Shown one piece after another: positions 1 through 9,600 of a stretch of 64,000 nt of DNA. The position numbers and the translations under genes were made by a program. The notes under the pieces were generated by a model. That model saw only the letters and a program-made list of their open reading frames with translations. It ran no database searches and was not told the DNA's origin. Source of the DNA: Streptococcus parasanguinis (GTDB taxonomy: Bacteria > Bacillota > Bacilli > Lactobacillales > Streptococcaceae); NCBI RefSeq assembly GCF_901875555.1, contig NZ_CABFMD010000035.1, positions 1 to 64,000 on the forward strand, in the 5' to 3' direction. Position 1 is the first letter of the stretch. Each line of letters begins with the position of its first letter.

Positions 1-75
1 TCTTCATAAGTTAATTTCATTATAAAACACCCCAAAAGTTAGATTTTTTCTGTCTAACTTTTGGGGTGCAGTTCA
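1..75 (-). mobile_element. End of an IS3-family insertion sequence (partial, runs off the left edge)
   Basis: An open reading frame starts with ATG at 20-18 on the minus strand (MKLTYE...) and leaves the window. That start matches the OrfA proteins of IS3/IS150-group transposases as I recall them. Between the ORF and position 75 is a near-perfect inverted repeat (about 29-44 against 53-68, CACCCCAAAAGTTAGA) typical of the read-through-blocking hairpin near such IS ends. The outer end reads TGAACTGCACCCC, with the TG terminus usual for IS3 elements. The element has inserted into the DUF443 gene to its right. The transposase itself is outside the window, so the family call rests on seven codons and the terminal repeat. 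Confidence 0.6.
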
Positions 76-522
76 TTTCCGAGGTGTTTTATCTGCCACT
101 ATTTCCTGCATCCCTTCCCCTCTACCCATCCAAATCCGAAGTCCCACTACAAAAATTAAAATCAACATCATCAAGGATAGATTAAGCAAGTGAGAGGTAA
201 AATTGAGGTATTTTTCTATTGGAAATGCCCTTGCTAATAACATGGAGGTTACACCTAGACCAAGCGAGGTCTTCCCAATTTTGTTATTCACTAAACTCTG
301 ATGCTTCTTGTCTCTTTCAAATACTTTTGGAGCTAGGACTTCTACTTCATCCTCTGTCAGTTGATAAGCTTTATGAGGGATGAAATAAACAAGCCACGGA
401 AGAAAATAGGTGATGATAATTGGACGATCGGCTTCCATTAAATACCACTCATTCTCTACTTTTAACAAACGATAGCGAAAATTCATTTTCGGCAAACGAT
501 CGATTTTTGCTGGTTTAAACAT
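73..522 (-). pseudogene. DUF443 (TsaI/TipE-like) membrane immunity protein, truncated by the IS
   Basis: 149 residues. The first ~135 align closely with the 222-residue DUF443-family protein at 12685-13353: both contain KMNFRYRLLKVENEWYLME, and both share the LTEDEV segment and two hydrophobic stretches. The C-terminal membrane helices of the longer paralogue are missing. The stop codon TGA (75-73) is also the first three bases of the adjacent IS terminus, so the gene was cut by insertion and ends on IS sequence. DUF443 proteins are polytopic membrane proteins that protect against membrane-depolarising type VII toxins (TsaI against TspA in Staphylococcus aureus). No toxin gene adjoins this copy within the window, so it is an orphan. 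Whether the remnant still protects is unknown. Confidence 0.75.
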
Positions 523-728
523 AGATTGATCTTACTTTCTATACTGTTTCATTCTTAGACGGAGAATCTGAACTAACTTTTCACCAGTCTACCACAGCCA
601 TAATTATCTTATTTATTCATAACAAAACATACCTTCCATGATACCTGATTTTACTTTGATGATCAAGTTTTGACTAAAAAAGAGGTTGGAAGATTTCCAA
701 CCACTCTATCTGTTTTAGCAAGTTAAAC
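523..728. other. Intergenic region with one terminator
   Basis: No ORF with a ribosome binding site was seen here. The only clear element is the hairpin at 676-704, described separately. Confidence 0.5.
676..704 (-). terminator. Terminator of the pepS-glsB operon
   Basis: Stem GGTTGGAA / TTCCAACC (684-691 and 695-702) with a three-base loop, followed on the minus strand by a T-rich tract (complement of 675-681). It lies just downstream of the small membrane protein gene. Confidence 0.8.
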
Positions 729-959
729 CTAGCTTCCTCTTTCCCAGAAGATGGCTAATAAAATCATGGCACCAAGAATCGATGGGATAATGGCTGTACC
801 GTTTAGGCTTGGTCCCCAAGCACCAAAGAGTAATTGTCCTAAAAAGGCACCAATCCAGCCCAGGAACATTTTCCCAAAACATCCCATGCGTTCGCCACGA
901 TTGGTGATAGCTCCAGCTAGAAGTCCGATCAAAAGACCGACAAACATACTTCCAATCAT
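729..959 (-). CDS. GlsB/YeaQ/YmgE-family small membrane protein
   Basis: 76 residues with three hydrophobic segments, rich in Gly and Ala. The pattern GLLIGLLAGAITNRGERMG followed by GWIGAFLGQLLFG is characteristic of the transglycosylase-associated/GlsB (YeaQ/YmgE) family, small stress-linked membrane proteins whose biochemical role is not settled. It begins 10 bp after the pepS stop with a good ribosome binding site (AAGGAGAAACT before ATG), so it is probably co-transcribed with pepS. A longer overlapping ORF at 715-981 in another frame has no family resemblance and was discarded. Confidence 0.85.
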   Translation of the reverse strand: MIGSMFVGLLIGLLAGAITNRGERMGCFGKMFLGWIGAFLGQLLFGAWGPSLNGTAIIPSILGAMILLAIFWERGS

Positions 960-968
960 AGTTTCTCC

Positions 969-2210
969 TTATATTGCCCAATCTCCATTACGGAAGAGTG
1001 GTACGCGTGTTCCATCCTCACGGATGCCGTCGATATCCATTTGGCTTGAGCCGATCATGAAGTCGACGTGGACATCTGAGCGGTTGAGCCCAGCTGCTTC
1101 GAGTTCTTCTTCTGTGAACGCTGCGCCGCCTTCTACGCTGGTTGCATAGGCTGCCCCGATGGCCAAGTGGTTAGAGGCATTTTCATCAAAGAGGGTATTA
1201 AAGAAAGTAATCCCTGATTGAGAAATTGGGCTTGGGTCTGGTACGAGGGCACACTCCCCCAAGGCACGCGCTCCCTTGTTTTTGAAGACTAAATCTTTCA
1301 TGACTTGATCGCCTTTTTCAGCTGTGATATCTACGATTTCTCCGTTTTCAAAGGTTACTTTGATCCCTTCGATGATATTCCCATTGTAGCTAAGCGGTTT
1401 TGTGGAAGTGACATAACCTTCTGCACGACGGAAGTCAGGAGCTGTGAAGACCTCTTCTGTCGGCATATTTGGCAAGAAGTTTTCGCCTTGGGCATTGATA
1501 GCTCCGGCAGATTCCCAAACATGATTTTTCGGCAAGCCAAGGGTCAAATCAGTTCCTGGTGCTGTGTAGTGAAGAGCTGAGAATTGTTCCTTATTGAGCA
1601 TCTCTGCCTTGCTCTTGAGAATAGCAGCATGCTCTTCCCAAGCCTTAACTGGATCTTCTTCGTACACCCGGCAGGTCTTGAAGATTTGATCCCAAAGGAG
1701 ATCCACTGCTTCTTCATCACTCGTCGCATTTGGGAAGACTTTTTTCGCCCATTCTAAACCAGCTGCAGCAGCAACTGTCCAGCTAACCTTGTTGGATTGA
1801 GTAGCGATGCGCATTGGTTTCATAGCCATTCCCAAAGCCTTGGCAGAAGCAGAAAGTTTCTCTGCATCGACGCCATTCAAGGCACCTGGATCAGAAGAAC
1901 GGACACCAAGACGACTCGCTTTGTTTTCAAGAAGGTAGTTCATCTCTGCAATCTTATAGCCAGGCACGTTGTCCAAGCGATCCATCGGTGCATGGAGGAA
2001 CTTCTCCCGAGTAGTGAAGTCATCTCCCCATTGGACAATGACTTCGTGCGCCCCCAAGGCATAGGCTTCCTTCACGATCAAGTGGGCCAATTCTCTTTGT
2101 TCCACATCGATGTTCAAGACCAAGGTATGGCCAGGTTGCACGTTGATGCCGTTCGCCACCAACAATTTGGCGTATTTTTCGAGGTTTTCTTTAAAATTTG
2201 GTAAAACCAT
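969..2210 (-). CDS. pepS: Aminopeptidase PepS (M29 family)
   Basis: 413 residues, full length for M29 metallo-aminopeptidases (AmpS/PepS/PepT2 group). These cytoplasmic enzymes remove N-terminal residues from peptides. Recognisable segments are the N-terminal NFKENLEKYAKLLVANGINVQPG, split here as NFKENLEKYAKLLV and ANGINVQPG, and the C-terminal metal-site region with ALGECALVP, NASNHLAIG and DVHVDFMIGS, which carries the Glu, His and Asp ligands typical of the family. The start follows AAGGAGAAAAA. About 35 bases upstream is an extended -10 (TGGTATACT, complement of 2243-2251). It heads a two-gene unit with the GlsB-like protein. Confidence 0.93.
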   Translation of the reverse strand: MVLPNFKENLEKYAKLLVANGINVQPGHTLVLNIDVEQRELAHLIVKEAYALGAHEVIVQWGDDFTTREKFLHAPMDRLDNVPGYKIAEMNYLLENKASRLGVRSSDPGALNGVDAEKLSASAKALGMAMKPMRIATQSNKVSWTVAAAAGLEWAKKVFPNATSDEEAVDLLWDQIFKTCRVYEEDPVKAWEEHAAILKSKAEMLNKEQFSALHYTAPGTDLTLGLPKNHVWESAGAINAQGENFLPNMPTEEVFTAPDFRRAEGYVTSTKPLSYNGNIIEGIKVTFENGEIVDITAEKGDQVMKDLVFKNKGARALGECALVPDPSPISQSGITFFNTLFDENASNHLAIGAAYATSVEGGAAFTEEELEAAGLNRSDVHVDFMIGSSQMDIDGIREDGTRVPLFRNGDWAI

Positions 2211-2720
2211 TTTTTCTCCTTCATAAGTGATGATCTCTACCTAGTATACCATAAGTCCATGTAGAATTCTTTTAGAACGTAAACAACCTTTTTTAATATA
2301 AGATAGGTTAAGTGATTCTGAAAAGAAATAAAAATGAGTTCTTTTTAGAATGAATCAAGAAATACCGAAACTTTCCGCCGTGAAAAAAGTGAGAGTGGGA
2401 CAGAAATCGGTAATTCGTTAGAATTCGATTTCGTCGTCCCACCTCCGCACAGTTGAGTAGGGCTATAAAAGCTGATGAAATCAGCGTAGTAGAGCCCACT
2501 CAACCACTGCGTCTTGCTCGACAATCCAAAGACAATTGAGAGGCTAGGACTTTTGTCCCAGCCTCACTCGGAATTATTGAGACCTTAGGCTCAATAATTA
2601 GTCATGGAACTTCATAGAAGTTCGCTGACGTCCGTATTCACCTAAGGAAAGTTTCTAAAAAGATTTTGTCTTCAACTGAAAGGATTCCGCTCCTGCAGAA
2701 TCCTAATTCTTCTTTCTCGA
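2211..2720. other. Intergenic region carrying repeat sequences
   Basis: 510 bp without a credible gene. It holds the pepS promoter region (about 2243-2251), a 24-bp motif at 2368-2391 that recurs with one mismatch at 53803-53826, the 173-bp repeat (2393-2565), and a perfect 10-bp-stem inverted repeat at 2572-2599 (AATTATTGAG / CTCAATAATT) with no T-tract on either strand. The 63-codon ORF across 2308-2499 lies mostly inside the repeat and is not a gene. Confidence 0.6.
2393..2565 (+). repeat. 173-bp intergenic repeat, copy 1
   Basis: Begins GAGTGGGACAGAAATCGG and ends TTTTGTCCCAGCCTC. A second copy of the same length lies in reverse orientation at 12039-12211 with about four mismatches. Both have GTGGGAC/GTCCCA-type ends and sit between genes, as expected for a small non-autonomous streptococcal intergenic repeat. 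I cannot assign it to a named family with confidence. Confidence 0.85.
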
Positions 2721-5573
2721 TCAAGGAAGAACATAGCCTTGATCATCTACTGTATGGGGATGCCCAGAATTGCCATTCCCTCTCAAAGCTTCCAAATCTT
2801 GATCTAAAATTGAATTGTAATCCGTACTACCTTCACGGGTTACCCGAGTCGATACTTGGCGCAAGAGTTTTTCATTGAGATTACGAACCCAGCGACCATT
2901 ACTATGGTCATTGGCCCGCATATAATTTTCTCTCACAATTTCTCCATAAAGGACTTCGTTGACTTGGTAGCCTTGCTTGCGCAGTCCCAACAAACCGATC
3001 TCGACGATCTCATCTGGGCTATAGTCTTCAAAGTCAAATGTAGTCGGGATCCGACTTTGCAGACCTGAATTGACCTGCAAGAAGTCGTGCATCTCTTTCG
3101 TGTAACCGGCAAAGATTATAACGATATCGCGACGGTGGTCCTCCATAAATTTGAGGACTTCATCCAAGGCTTCCTTCCCAAAATCATCATTTACGCCGGT
3201 ATAGAGCGTGTAGGCCTCATCGATAAAGAGGACACCACCCAGTGCACTCTCTAAAACTTCGCGCGTCTTTAAGGCTGTTTGACCTTGGTAGCCTCCAACC
3301 AGATTGCTCCGCGACACTTCGATGAATTTCTTCTGATTGATCACCCCTTTTTGGAAGAGGATATTACCTAAAATGCGGGCAACGGTAGTCTTCCCTGTAC
3401 CGGGATTTCCAAGAAAGAGGGAGTGCAAGGTCGTATCTTCGACGATACCGCCTTGTTCAGCCCGTTTTTGGTTGAACTCAGCCATGGCTACGAACTGTTC
3501 CACTTGCTCTTTCACCTTGGCAATGCCAACCAAACGGTTGAGGGCGGCCATTCCATCTTCTTCCTTGTCGGCTCCTGCCTGGTACTTGCCTTGGTTCAGG
3601 ACAGCATCAATATCGCTGTTCAAAATAGTCTCAATATCATCGGAACCTTGGGCCACCACCCGATCTGCCATGGTCTTGGTCAATTGCTCATCGAGGTTAC
3701 GGATCCAACGACCATTGCTCTTATCTAGTGAGGCATCATAAGCCCGCTTAATATGCCGCGCATAGTAGTCCCGGTCTTCGAGCTTGTAGTCCCCTTTGCT
3801 TAAAATCATTTCACCTAGTTGGACAATCTCATCTCCTGTGAAATCTTCAAAGATGAAATTATTTGGCACCCGAGAACGAAGGCCTGGATTGGTCTTTAAG
3901 AACTCTTCCATTTCCTTGGTATAGCCGGCAAAGATGATCATAATGTCATCGCGATTGTCCTCCATAAACTTGAGGATGGTATTGATCGCCTCGATCCCAA
4001 AATCCGCACCGCTGTCCTTTTTATCCAAGCTATAGGCTTCATCAATAAAGAGGATACCCCCACGCGCTTTTTCAAGCAGAGCCTGGGTCTGTTCAGCGGT
4101 TCCTCCAATATTCGAAGAGATCAGATCGGACTCCGTTGCTTCCACAAAACGGAATTCTTCTCCTGAGAGAACACCCGCATCAAAGAGCACTTGTCCCAGC
4201 AGCCGGGCCACCGTGGTTTTCCCTGTTCCAGGATTTCCCATAAAAGCAGCATGCAAGGTTTGCTTTTCAGGAGCCTTGCCACTGGCGATTCGTTTCTTGT
4301 TAAATTCCACCATGTTGATCATTTTCTTGATCTCATGTTTGACTTTTTCAAGACCGATCAGGCTATTGAGCTCTTGAAGAGCATCTTGTTTCTTCTCTGG
4401 TCCAGAGCCCGTTGCAGGGGTTGATGCCACCGTTGCATCCATTGCCTGTCCCGTAGCAACGACTTGCGCATTGCCCTTGGCCACTTCTCTGCCAATGAGA
4501 TAGTCACAACCATCCTCGATTTCCTTGGTCAGATCACGCGCATCGCCCTGCCTATAGGTTATGGTGCCTGCCTTCACAAAGGCCCCACTTTGAAGCCGGA
4601 TATTGGGATCCGCAATCTTATGACAAATCATATGCTCAGCCATCAGCACACTCTCATCAAAAACTCCAAATGAAATGGTTTGGGCATTCTCATTCAAGAA
4701 AGTCGTTTCTCCAGTCAAAGAAGCAAAGGACTCTTCATAGACGCAGAAAAATTCTGTAAATGTAGCCTGGTGAGCTCGGATCATACTATTGTATGAATTG
4801 ATGGAGGTGATACGATCCGAATCCGAATTGAATTGAACATTGTTGTCAAGACAGATTCCAGTTCCGGTAGGTAGCTCAATTTTACAGTTTTCAGACTCCC
4901 AGATGACATTTCTCAACCAAACTGGTGGAAAATCGTTTTCCAGATCCCCGCCTGTAATTGTTGAATTTTTTGCGATCACTTCTGAGTCCTTGGCATGGAT
5001 CGTATTATTCCCAAATTTTTCAATTTGGACATTTTCTAAGGTCAACTTAGAGCCTTCATTCAGCTTTATTTTAGAAAAAATCGTTGAATTGCGAATGGAC
5101 AATTCCGAAGCAGACATACCGATGGCACTTTGGTGTTTTTCCGGAACCTTCATTCCGACTCCTTCCAAAGTCATTTTCGAATGCGTATCCATATAAATAA
5201 AAAATTCATTATTTGTTGGAGTGGTTGCTTCAAAATAGACCTGTTTACAAGTGATGTCTGAGCCATTCCATAAGAGCAAGGCCGTATAATCCCCACCAAC
5301 TTTAAACCACAGATCTTCAAATGTCACCTGAGCTCCCTCTACAAATCGGAAACAAGCCTCAATCGTGTTGTTAAACATGCGCCCATTGCCATTTGGATTT
5401 GGGACCACATGCCCCACGAAATGAAGGTTTTTGTCGATCTCGATCACTTTATTTGTCGGCCATTGAAAGACATACCCATTTTCAAACTCGATGGTATCCC
5501 CATCCTGCGCTTTTTCAATCGCATCCATAAAGTTCCAACTATTGTTGTAAGGGCCTACTAAATATCTCGCCAC
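2721..5573 (-). CDS. Double AAA+ ATPase (CbxX/CfqX, EccA-like) with N-terminal beta-helix
   Basis: 950 residues, starting with GTG (5573-5571). Residues ~1-340 have the repetitive short-strand pattern of a right-handed parallel beta-helix (runs such as IRNSTIFSKIKL, LTLENVQIEKFG and VIAKNSTITGGD). Two AAA+ modules of the CbxX/CfqX type follow. Each has a Walker A GNPGTGKTT (about residues 445-453 and 721-729), a Walker B LFIDEAY, a sensor-like IIFAGYTKEM, and a NGRW(I/V)RNL motif near the end. This ATPase family includes SpoVK and the mycobacterial type VII chaperone-ATPase EccA. There is no signal peptide, so it is probably cytoplasmic. The position 10 kb from a type VII locus suggests, but does not prove, a link to secretion. 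The beta-helix fused to a tandem AAA pair is unusual. The next genes upstream in its orientation are the 49-residue protein and the Imm26-like remnant. Confidence 0.85.
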   Translation of the reverse strand: MARYLVGPYNNSWNFMDAIEKAQDGDTIEFENGYVFQWPTNKVIEIDKNLHFVGHVVPNPNGNGRMFNNTIEACFRFVEGAQVTFEDLWFKVGGDYTALLLWNGSDITCKQVYFEATTPTNNEFFIYMDTHSKMTLEGVGMKVPEKHQSAIGMSASELSIRNSTIFSKIKLNEGSKLTLENVQIEKFGNNTIHAKDSEVIAKNSTITGGDLENDFPPVWLRNVIWESENCKIELPTGTGICLDNNVQFNSDSDRITSINSYNSMIRAHQATFTEFFCVYEESFASLTGETTFLNENAQTISFGVFDESVLMAEHMICHKIADPNIRLQSGAFVKAGTITYRQGDARDLTKEIEDGCDYLIGREVAKGNAQVVATGQAMDATVASTPATGSGPEKKQDALQELNSLIGLEKVKHEIKKMINMVEFNKKRIASGKAPEKQTLHAAFMGNPGTGKTTVARLLGQVLFDAGVLSGEEFRFVEATESDLISSNIGGTAEQTQALLEKARGGILFIDEAYSLDKKDSGADFGIEAINTILKFMEDNRDDIMIIFAGYTKEMEEFLKTNPGLRSRVPNNFIFEDFTGDEIVQLGEMILSKGDYKLEDRDYYARHIKRAYDASLDKSNGRWIRNLDEQLTKTMADRVVAQGSDDIETILNSDIDAVLNQGKYQAGADKEEDGMAALNRLVGIAKVKEQVEQFVAMAEFNQKRAEQGGIVEDTTLHSLFLGNPGTGKTTVARILGNILFQKGVINQKKFIEVSRSNLVGGYQGQTALKTREVLESALGGVLFIDEAYTLYTGVNDDFGKEALDEVLKFMEDHRRDIVIIFAGYTKEMHDFLQVNSGLQSRIPTTFDFEDYSPDEIVEIGLLGLRKQGYQVNEVLYGEIVRENYMRANDHSNGRWVRNLNEKLLRQVSTRVTREGSTDYNSILDQDLEALRGNGNSGHPHTVDDQGYVLP

Positions 5574-5710
5574 ACTCCTGTCCTCTCTTTCATCTTTTTT
5601 GAAGAAAATCCCTTTCTTTCGGGTTGCTTCTCACAAACACTTATTACTAAAAATTGTAACACAAACCAGATCCAAAGAAAACACTTATCCGGTCTGAACG
5701 GACTTAAAAA

Positions 5711-5737
5711 CCTCTATTTTCAAAAAGAAAATAGAGG
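5711..5737 (-). terminator. Terminator after the 49-residue ORF
   Basis: Perfect 11-bp stem CCTCTATTTTC / GAAAATAGAGG with a five-base loop, followed on the minus strand by TTTTTAAG. It separates the small ORF and polC side from the beta-helix ATPase gene. Confidence 0.8.
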
Positions 5738-5744
5738 CTATCAT

Positions 5745-5894
5745 CTAATCTTTCAAGGCTGAACATAAGCTGGCTAGAGTAATCGCTCCTGAGAGCATGG
5801 CGGTGGAAAGGAGCAGGACATTGTCTGCCACTTCTAACTTATAATCAAAGACTTTTTCAGCAGGTTTGTCTTCCGCAAAAATGTCAATCTTCAT
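5745..5894 (-). CDS. Small protein of unknown function, 49 residues
   Basis: Too short for most gene finders. Translation starts MKIDIFAEDKPAEKVFDYKL and ends LASLCSALKD, with a hydrophobic stretch between (NVLLLSTAMLSGAITLA) that could be one membrane segment. ATG at 5894-5892 follows AAAGGAATAGAAC, a reasonable ribosome binding site, and a strong terminator lies directly downstream. It starts 14 bp after the end of the Imm26-like remnant, suggesting shared transcription. I do not recognise a family. Confidence 0.55.
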   Translation of the reverse strand: MKIDIFAEDKPAEKVFDYKLEVADNVLLLSTAMLSGAITLASLCSALKD

Positions 5895-5908
5895 GTTCTA
5901 TTCCTTTC

Positions 5909-6586
5909 TTAGTCATCCTCCTCACCCAGATAGAGACGTCGTGCCTCTGGGCTGTTGCTAAGAATATCGAGATAGGTTTCATACTCATCGGGCAGGGACT
6001 TTCCTAATGAGATATCTAGCTCTGGATTCACATTTTTCCCATGGAGTAAGCAGAGATAGAGACGTTCATTGAGCGTAGGAAAGACTTCAAGTGACATGAG
6101 CTCAACCTGACCGACCCGCTCCCAATCTTGCTCTTGGATGTCTGGTAGGATATAGGCTTGGAAGAGGCCCATTAGAGGATTATCCTCTGGTAGGCCACTA
6201 TCCTTATCCGCCTGAACCAAGGAAAGCCGTTGGCCAAAACCAGCTACTTGGCGCTTCCGTCCCTTCACCGAAACCGTAATCGGGTGCCCACCCATATGGC
6301 TATAAATCCATTCTTTAGGCAGCCGATAATCTAAGAGAGGCTCAAGGTCTTTGACAATCGTTACAGGACTAGAGCGTAGAAACTGACGAGTGACTGCTTT
6401 ACAAAAGAGAATATTCTCCTCTTTCAAGGTCACTCCCTTCCAGCTATTTTCCTCCTTGAAATGGTTAAAAAATACCAGATAGGGCTCTCGCACCATTTAT
6501 GCTAAGACATAGACGCCGTTTCGTAGGCGAATGGAAATGACTTTCCCTGACTTCCAGGGTATTGCTCTTTTTTTCTTTTCTATCAT
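5909..6586 (-). pseudogene. Imm26-like immunity protein gene interrupted by an in-frame TAA
   Basis: The 195-codon frame starting at 6496 (MVREPYLVFFNHF...) continues upstream in the same frame through a TAA at 6499-6497 into 29 further codons starting at ATG 6586-6584 (MIEKKKRAIPWKSGKVIS...). That ATG follows GAGGTTGG, a plausible ribosome binding site, whereas the ATG just after the TAA has none. The pattern of Lys-rich start, WKSGKVISIRLRNGVYVLA, stop, MVREPYLVFFN resembles the start of Imm26-type immunity proteins as I recall them (KWKxGDxFSIxLxxGxYxxGxVL...). A single CAA-to-TAA change would explain the break. Family assignment is tentative; the nonsense codon is read directly. No cognate toxin gene is adjacent. 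Confidence 0.6.
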
Positions 6587-6623
6587 TAGCCAACCTCAAA
6601 CTGAGCGAGGATTGTTGAATCCA

Positions 6624-9600
6624 TCAAAACAAATCATCAAACAAACTCAACTGGTTATCCTCTGGCATATTGCCAAGAATGCCCATTTCATCCATCTTTT
6701 CAACCAGGGTTGAGGAGACACCGCCACGCTTACGGAGCTCGGTCTTAGAAAGGAATTCTCCTTCTTCACGCGCCCGCACGATCTGCTTGGCAACGTTTTC
6801 TCCCAGACCATCCATCGCAACAAATGGCGGAATGAGGGTGTCCCCATCAATCAAGAATTCTGTTGCCTGACTGCGATAGAGGTCGAGCTTGCCAAACTTG
6901 AAGCCACGCTCCCACATCTCATTGACAATCTCAAGGGTGGTGTAGAGGTCGATCTCTACGTTGGAAGCTTCGTTGTTCTTGCGTTTCTCAGCGATTTCTT
7001 TCATCCGAGCTTTCACGGCCTCAAGGCCAGCTCCCATGGTTTTGATATCAAAGGCCTTGGCCCGAATCGAGAAGTAAGCACAGTAGTAATAAAGTGGATA
7101 ATGCACCTTAAAGTAGGCCACACGAAGGGCCATCATAACGTAGGCCGCCGCATGGGCTTTGGGGAACATGTACTTGATCTTCCCACAGGACTCGATGTAC
7201 CACTCAGGAACATTGTTTTCCTTCATGGCTTGGATGTAGCCATTGCGCTCTTCTTCTGAGATCTTGAGCCACATGCCTTTCCGCACACGCTCCATGATGG
7301 TAAAGGCCATCTTAGGCTTGAGCCCCGCGTGCATGAGGTAAACCATGATGTCATCCCGACACCCGATAACGGTTGATAGGTCGGCAATGCCCTCCTTGAT
7401 CAAGTCTTGGGCATTTCCTAACCATACGTCGGTACCGTGAGACAGACCAGAGAGCTGAAGCAACTCCGCAAAGGTCGTCGGATGGGTTTCATCGACCATG
7501 CCACGTACGAAATTGGTCCCAAACTCTGGAATTCCCAGCATACCCGTAGAAGTCCCAATCTGCTCAGGAGTCACTCCTAGAACGTCTGTCCCAGAAAAGA
7601 GAGCCATGACATCTGGATCATCCATAGGAATTTCATTGGGGTCAATGCCTGATAAATCTTGAAGCTTGCGAATCATAGTCGGGTCATCGTGTCCCAGTAC
7701 ATCGAGCTTGAGGACGTTCTCATCGATATCGTGGAAGTTAAAGTGAGTGGTCTGCCATTCAGCTGTCACATCATCTGCTGGATACTGGACCGGAGTAAAG
7801 TCATAGACATCCATGTAGTTTGGAATAACAACGATCCCGCCTGGATGCTGACCGGTCGTCCGCTTGACACCAGCTGCACCTAGAGCGAGGCGCTCGACCT
7901 CGGCATCTCGGTAGTACTTGCCAAAATCACGCTCATAGCCCTTGACAAAACCGTAGGCTGTCTTAGCTGCGACGGTACCAACCGTCCCTGCCCGAAAGGC
8001 ATACTGCTCGCCAAAGATATCACGAACGTCCAAGTGGGCACTGGGCTGGTCTTCCCCAGAGAAGTTCAAATCGATATCGGGTACCTTGTCCCCATCAAAC
8101 CCAAGGAAGGTTTCAAAAGGAATATCCTGCCCATTTTTGCTGAGTTTGTGGCCACAGTTTGGACAATCCTTGTCCGGCATATCAAAACCAGATCCATACG
8201 TCCCATCTGTGATGAACTCACTGTATTGGCACTGGCTACACACATAGTGAGGGGAAAGCGGATTAACCTCCGTAATCCCGATCATGGTCGCAACGAAACT
8301 AGATCCGACGGATCCACGCGAACCAACCAGGTAGCCCCGCTTATTGGAGCGATGCACCAGCATTTGCGAAGCCAGATAAATCACGGCAAAGCCATTCCCC
8401 AAGATAGAGGTCAATTCCTTTTCGATCCGTAAATCCACAATATCTGGGAGGGGATTGCCATAGATCTCAAAAGCTTTCTTATAGGTCAATTCCGCAACTG
8501 TCTCTTCGGCCTTGTCGATAAAGGGTGTATAGAGGTCGCCCTTAACCACTTCGACCGGCTCAAAGGTCTCTGCGAGCGCATTGGTATTTTCAATAACAAT
8601 CTTGCGCGCCAAGTCTTCCCCTAAAAAGGCAAATTCATCCAGCATTTCATTGGTGGTTCTGAAATGCGCTTTAGGAAGCGGCGCTGGCTGGGCATCTTCT
8701 CCATGCCCGATGGTCCGGTTGATCATGGCCCCTTGACCGAGACTACGGACAATGATCTCCCGATAGATCTCATCTTCCGGTTCCAGATAGTGGACATTCC
8801 CTGTGGCAAGAACGGGCTTGCCAAGGCGATCTCCCACTTCGATCAAACTCTTGATAATGGTCTGGAGCTCGTCCATGTCCTTGACCTGCTCCTTGGCAAT
8901 GAGAGGCGCATAGATAGCCGGTGGCATGACCTCGATAAAGTCATAGTACTTGGCCACTTCGACCGCCGCATCCACCCCTTGGGACATGACTGCATCAAAG
9001 ACTTCCCCTTCTGAGCAGGCCGATCCGAGGATCAAGCCCTCGCGGTGGGCATCCAGCACAGTCTTGGGAATCCGTGGGACTCCTTCGAAATACTTGGTCC
9101 CAGAAAGCGAGACCAGTTTAAACATATTCTTAAGGCCGGTCTGGTTCTTGACATAGAGAGTCGCATGCTTGACCCGCGCCTTCTTATAAGAATTTTCATC
9201 GATCAAATCGATATTCAGATCCTTGAGATTGGTCACCCCATGCTTTTCAGCGACTTCCTTGATAAAGATAAAGAGCAGACGCCCCGTCGCTTCCGCATCG
9301 TAGTTGGCCATGTGGTGGTGCTCCAAGCCTACTCCAAAGCGCTTGGTCAATGGCCCCAAGCCATGCCGTTTAAAATCTGGATAGAGGTTACGGGCAAATT
9401 CCAGGGTATCGATGACTGGCTGGGTAATCTTTGGTAAGCCATGACGCTCATAGTTAGCATTCATGAAGCCCACGTCAAAGGTGGCATTGTGGGCAACGAG
9501 AACCGTCCCTTCACAAAAGGCCTGAAATTCCTTCAAGACCTGCACCAAGGGTTTGGCCCCACGGACATGCTCGTTGGTGATCCCTGTCAATTGGGTCGTA

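Noticed and set aside
715-981. 88-codon ORF overlapping the GlsB-like gene in another frame
   Set aside because: It has no family resemblance; the 729-959 frame has a ribosome binding site and a clear family match.
2308-2499. 63-codon ORF
   Set aside because: It lies mostly within the 173-bp intergenic repeat and has no ribosome binding site.
2572-2599. Terminator made by the AATTATTGAG inverted repeat
   Set aside because: The stem is perfect but there is no T-tract on either strand.
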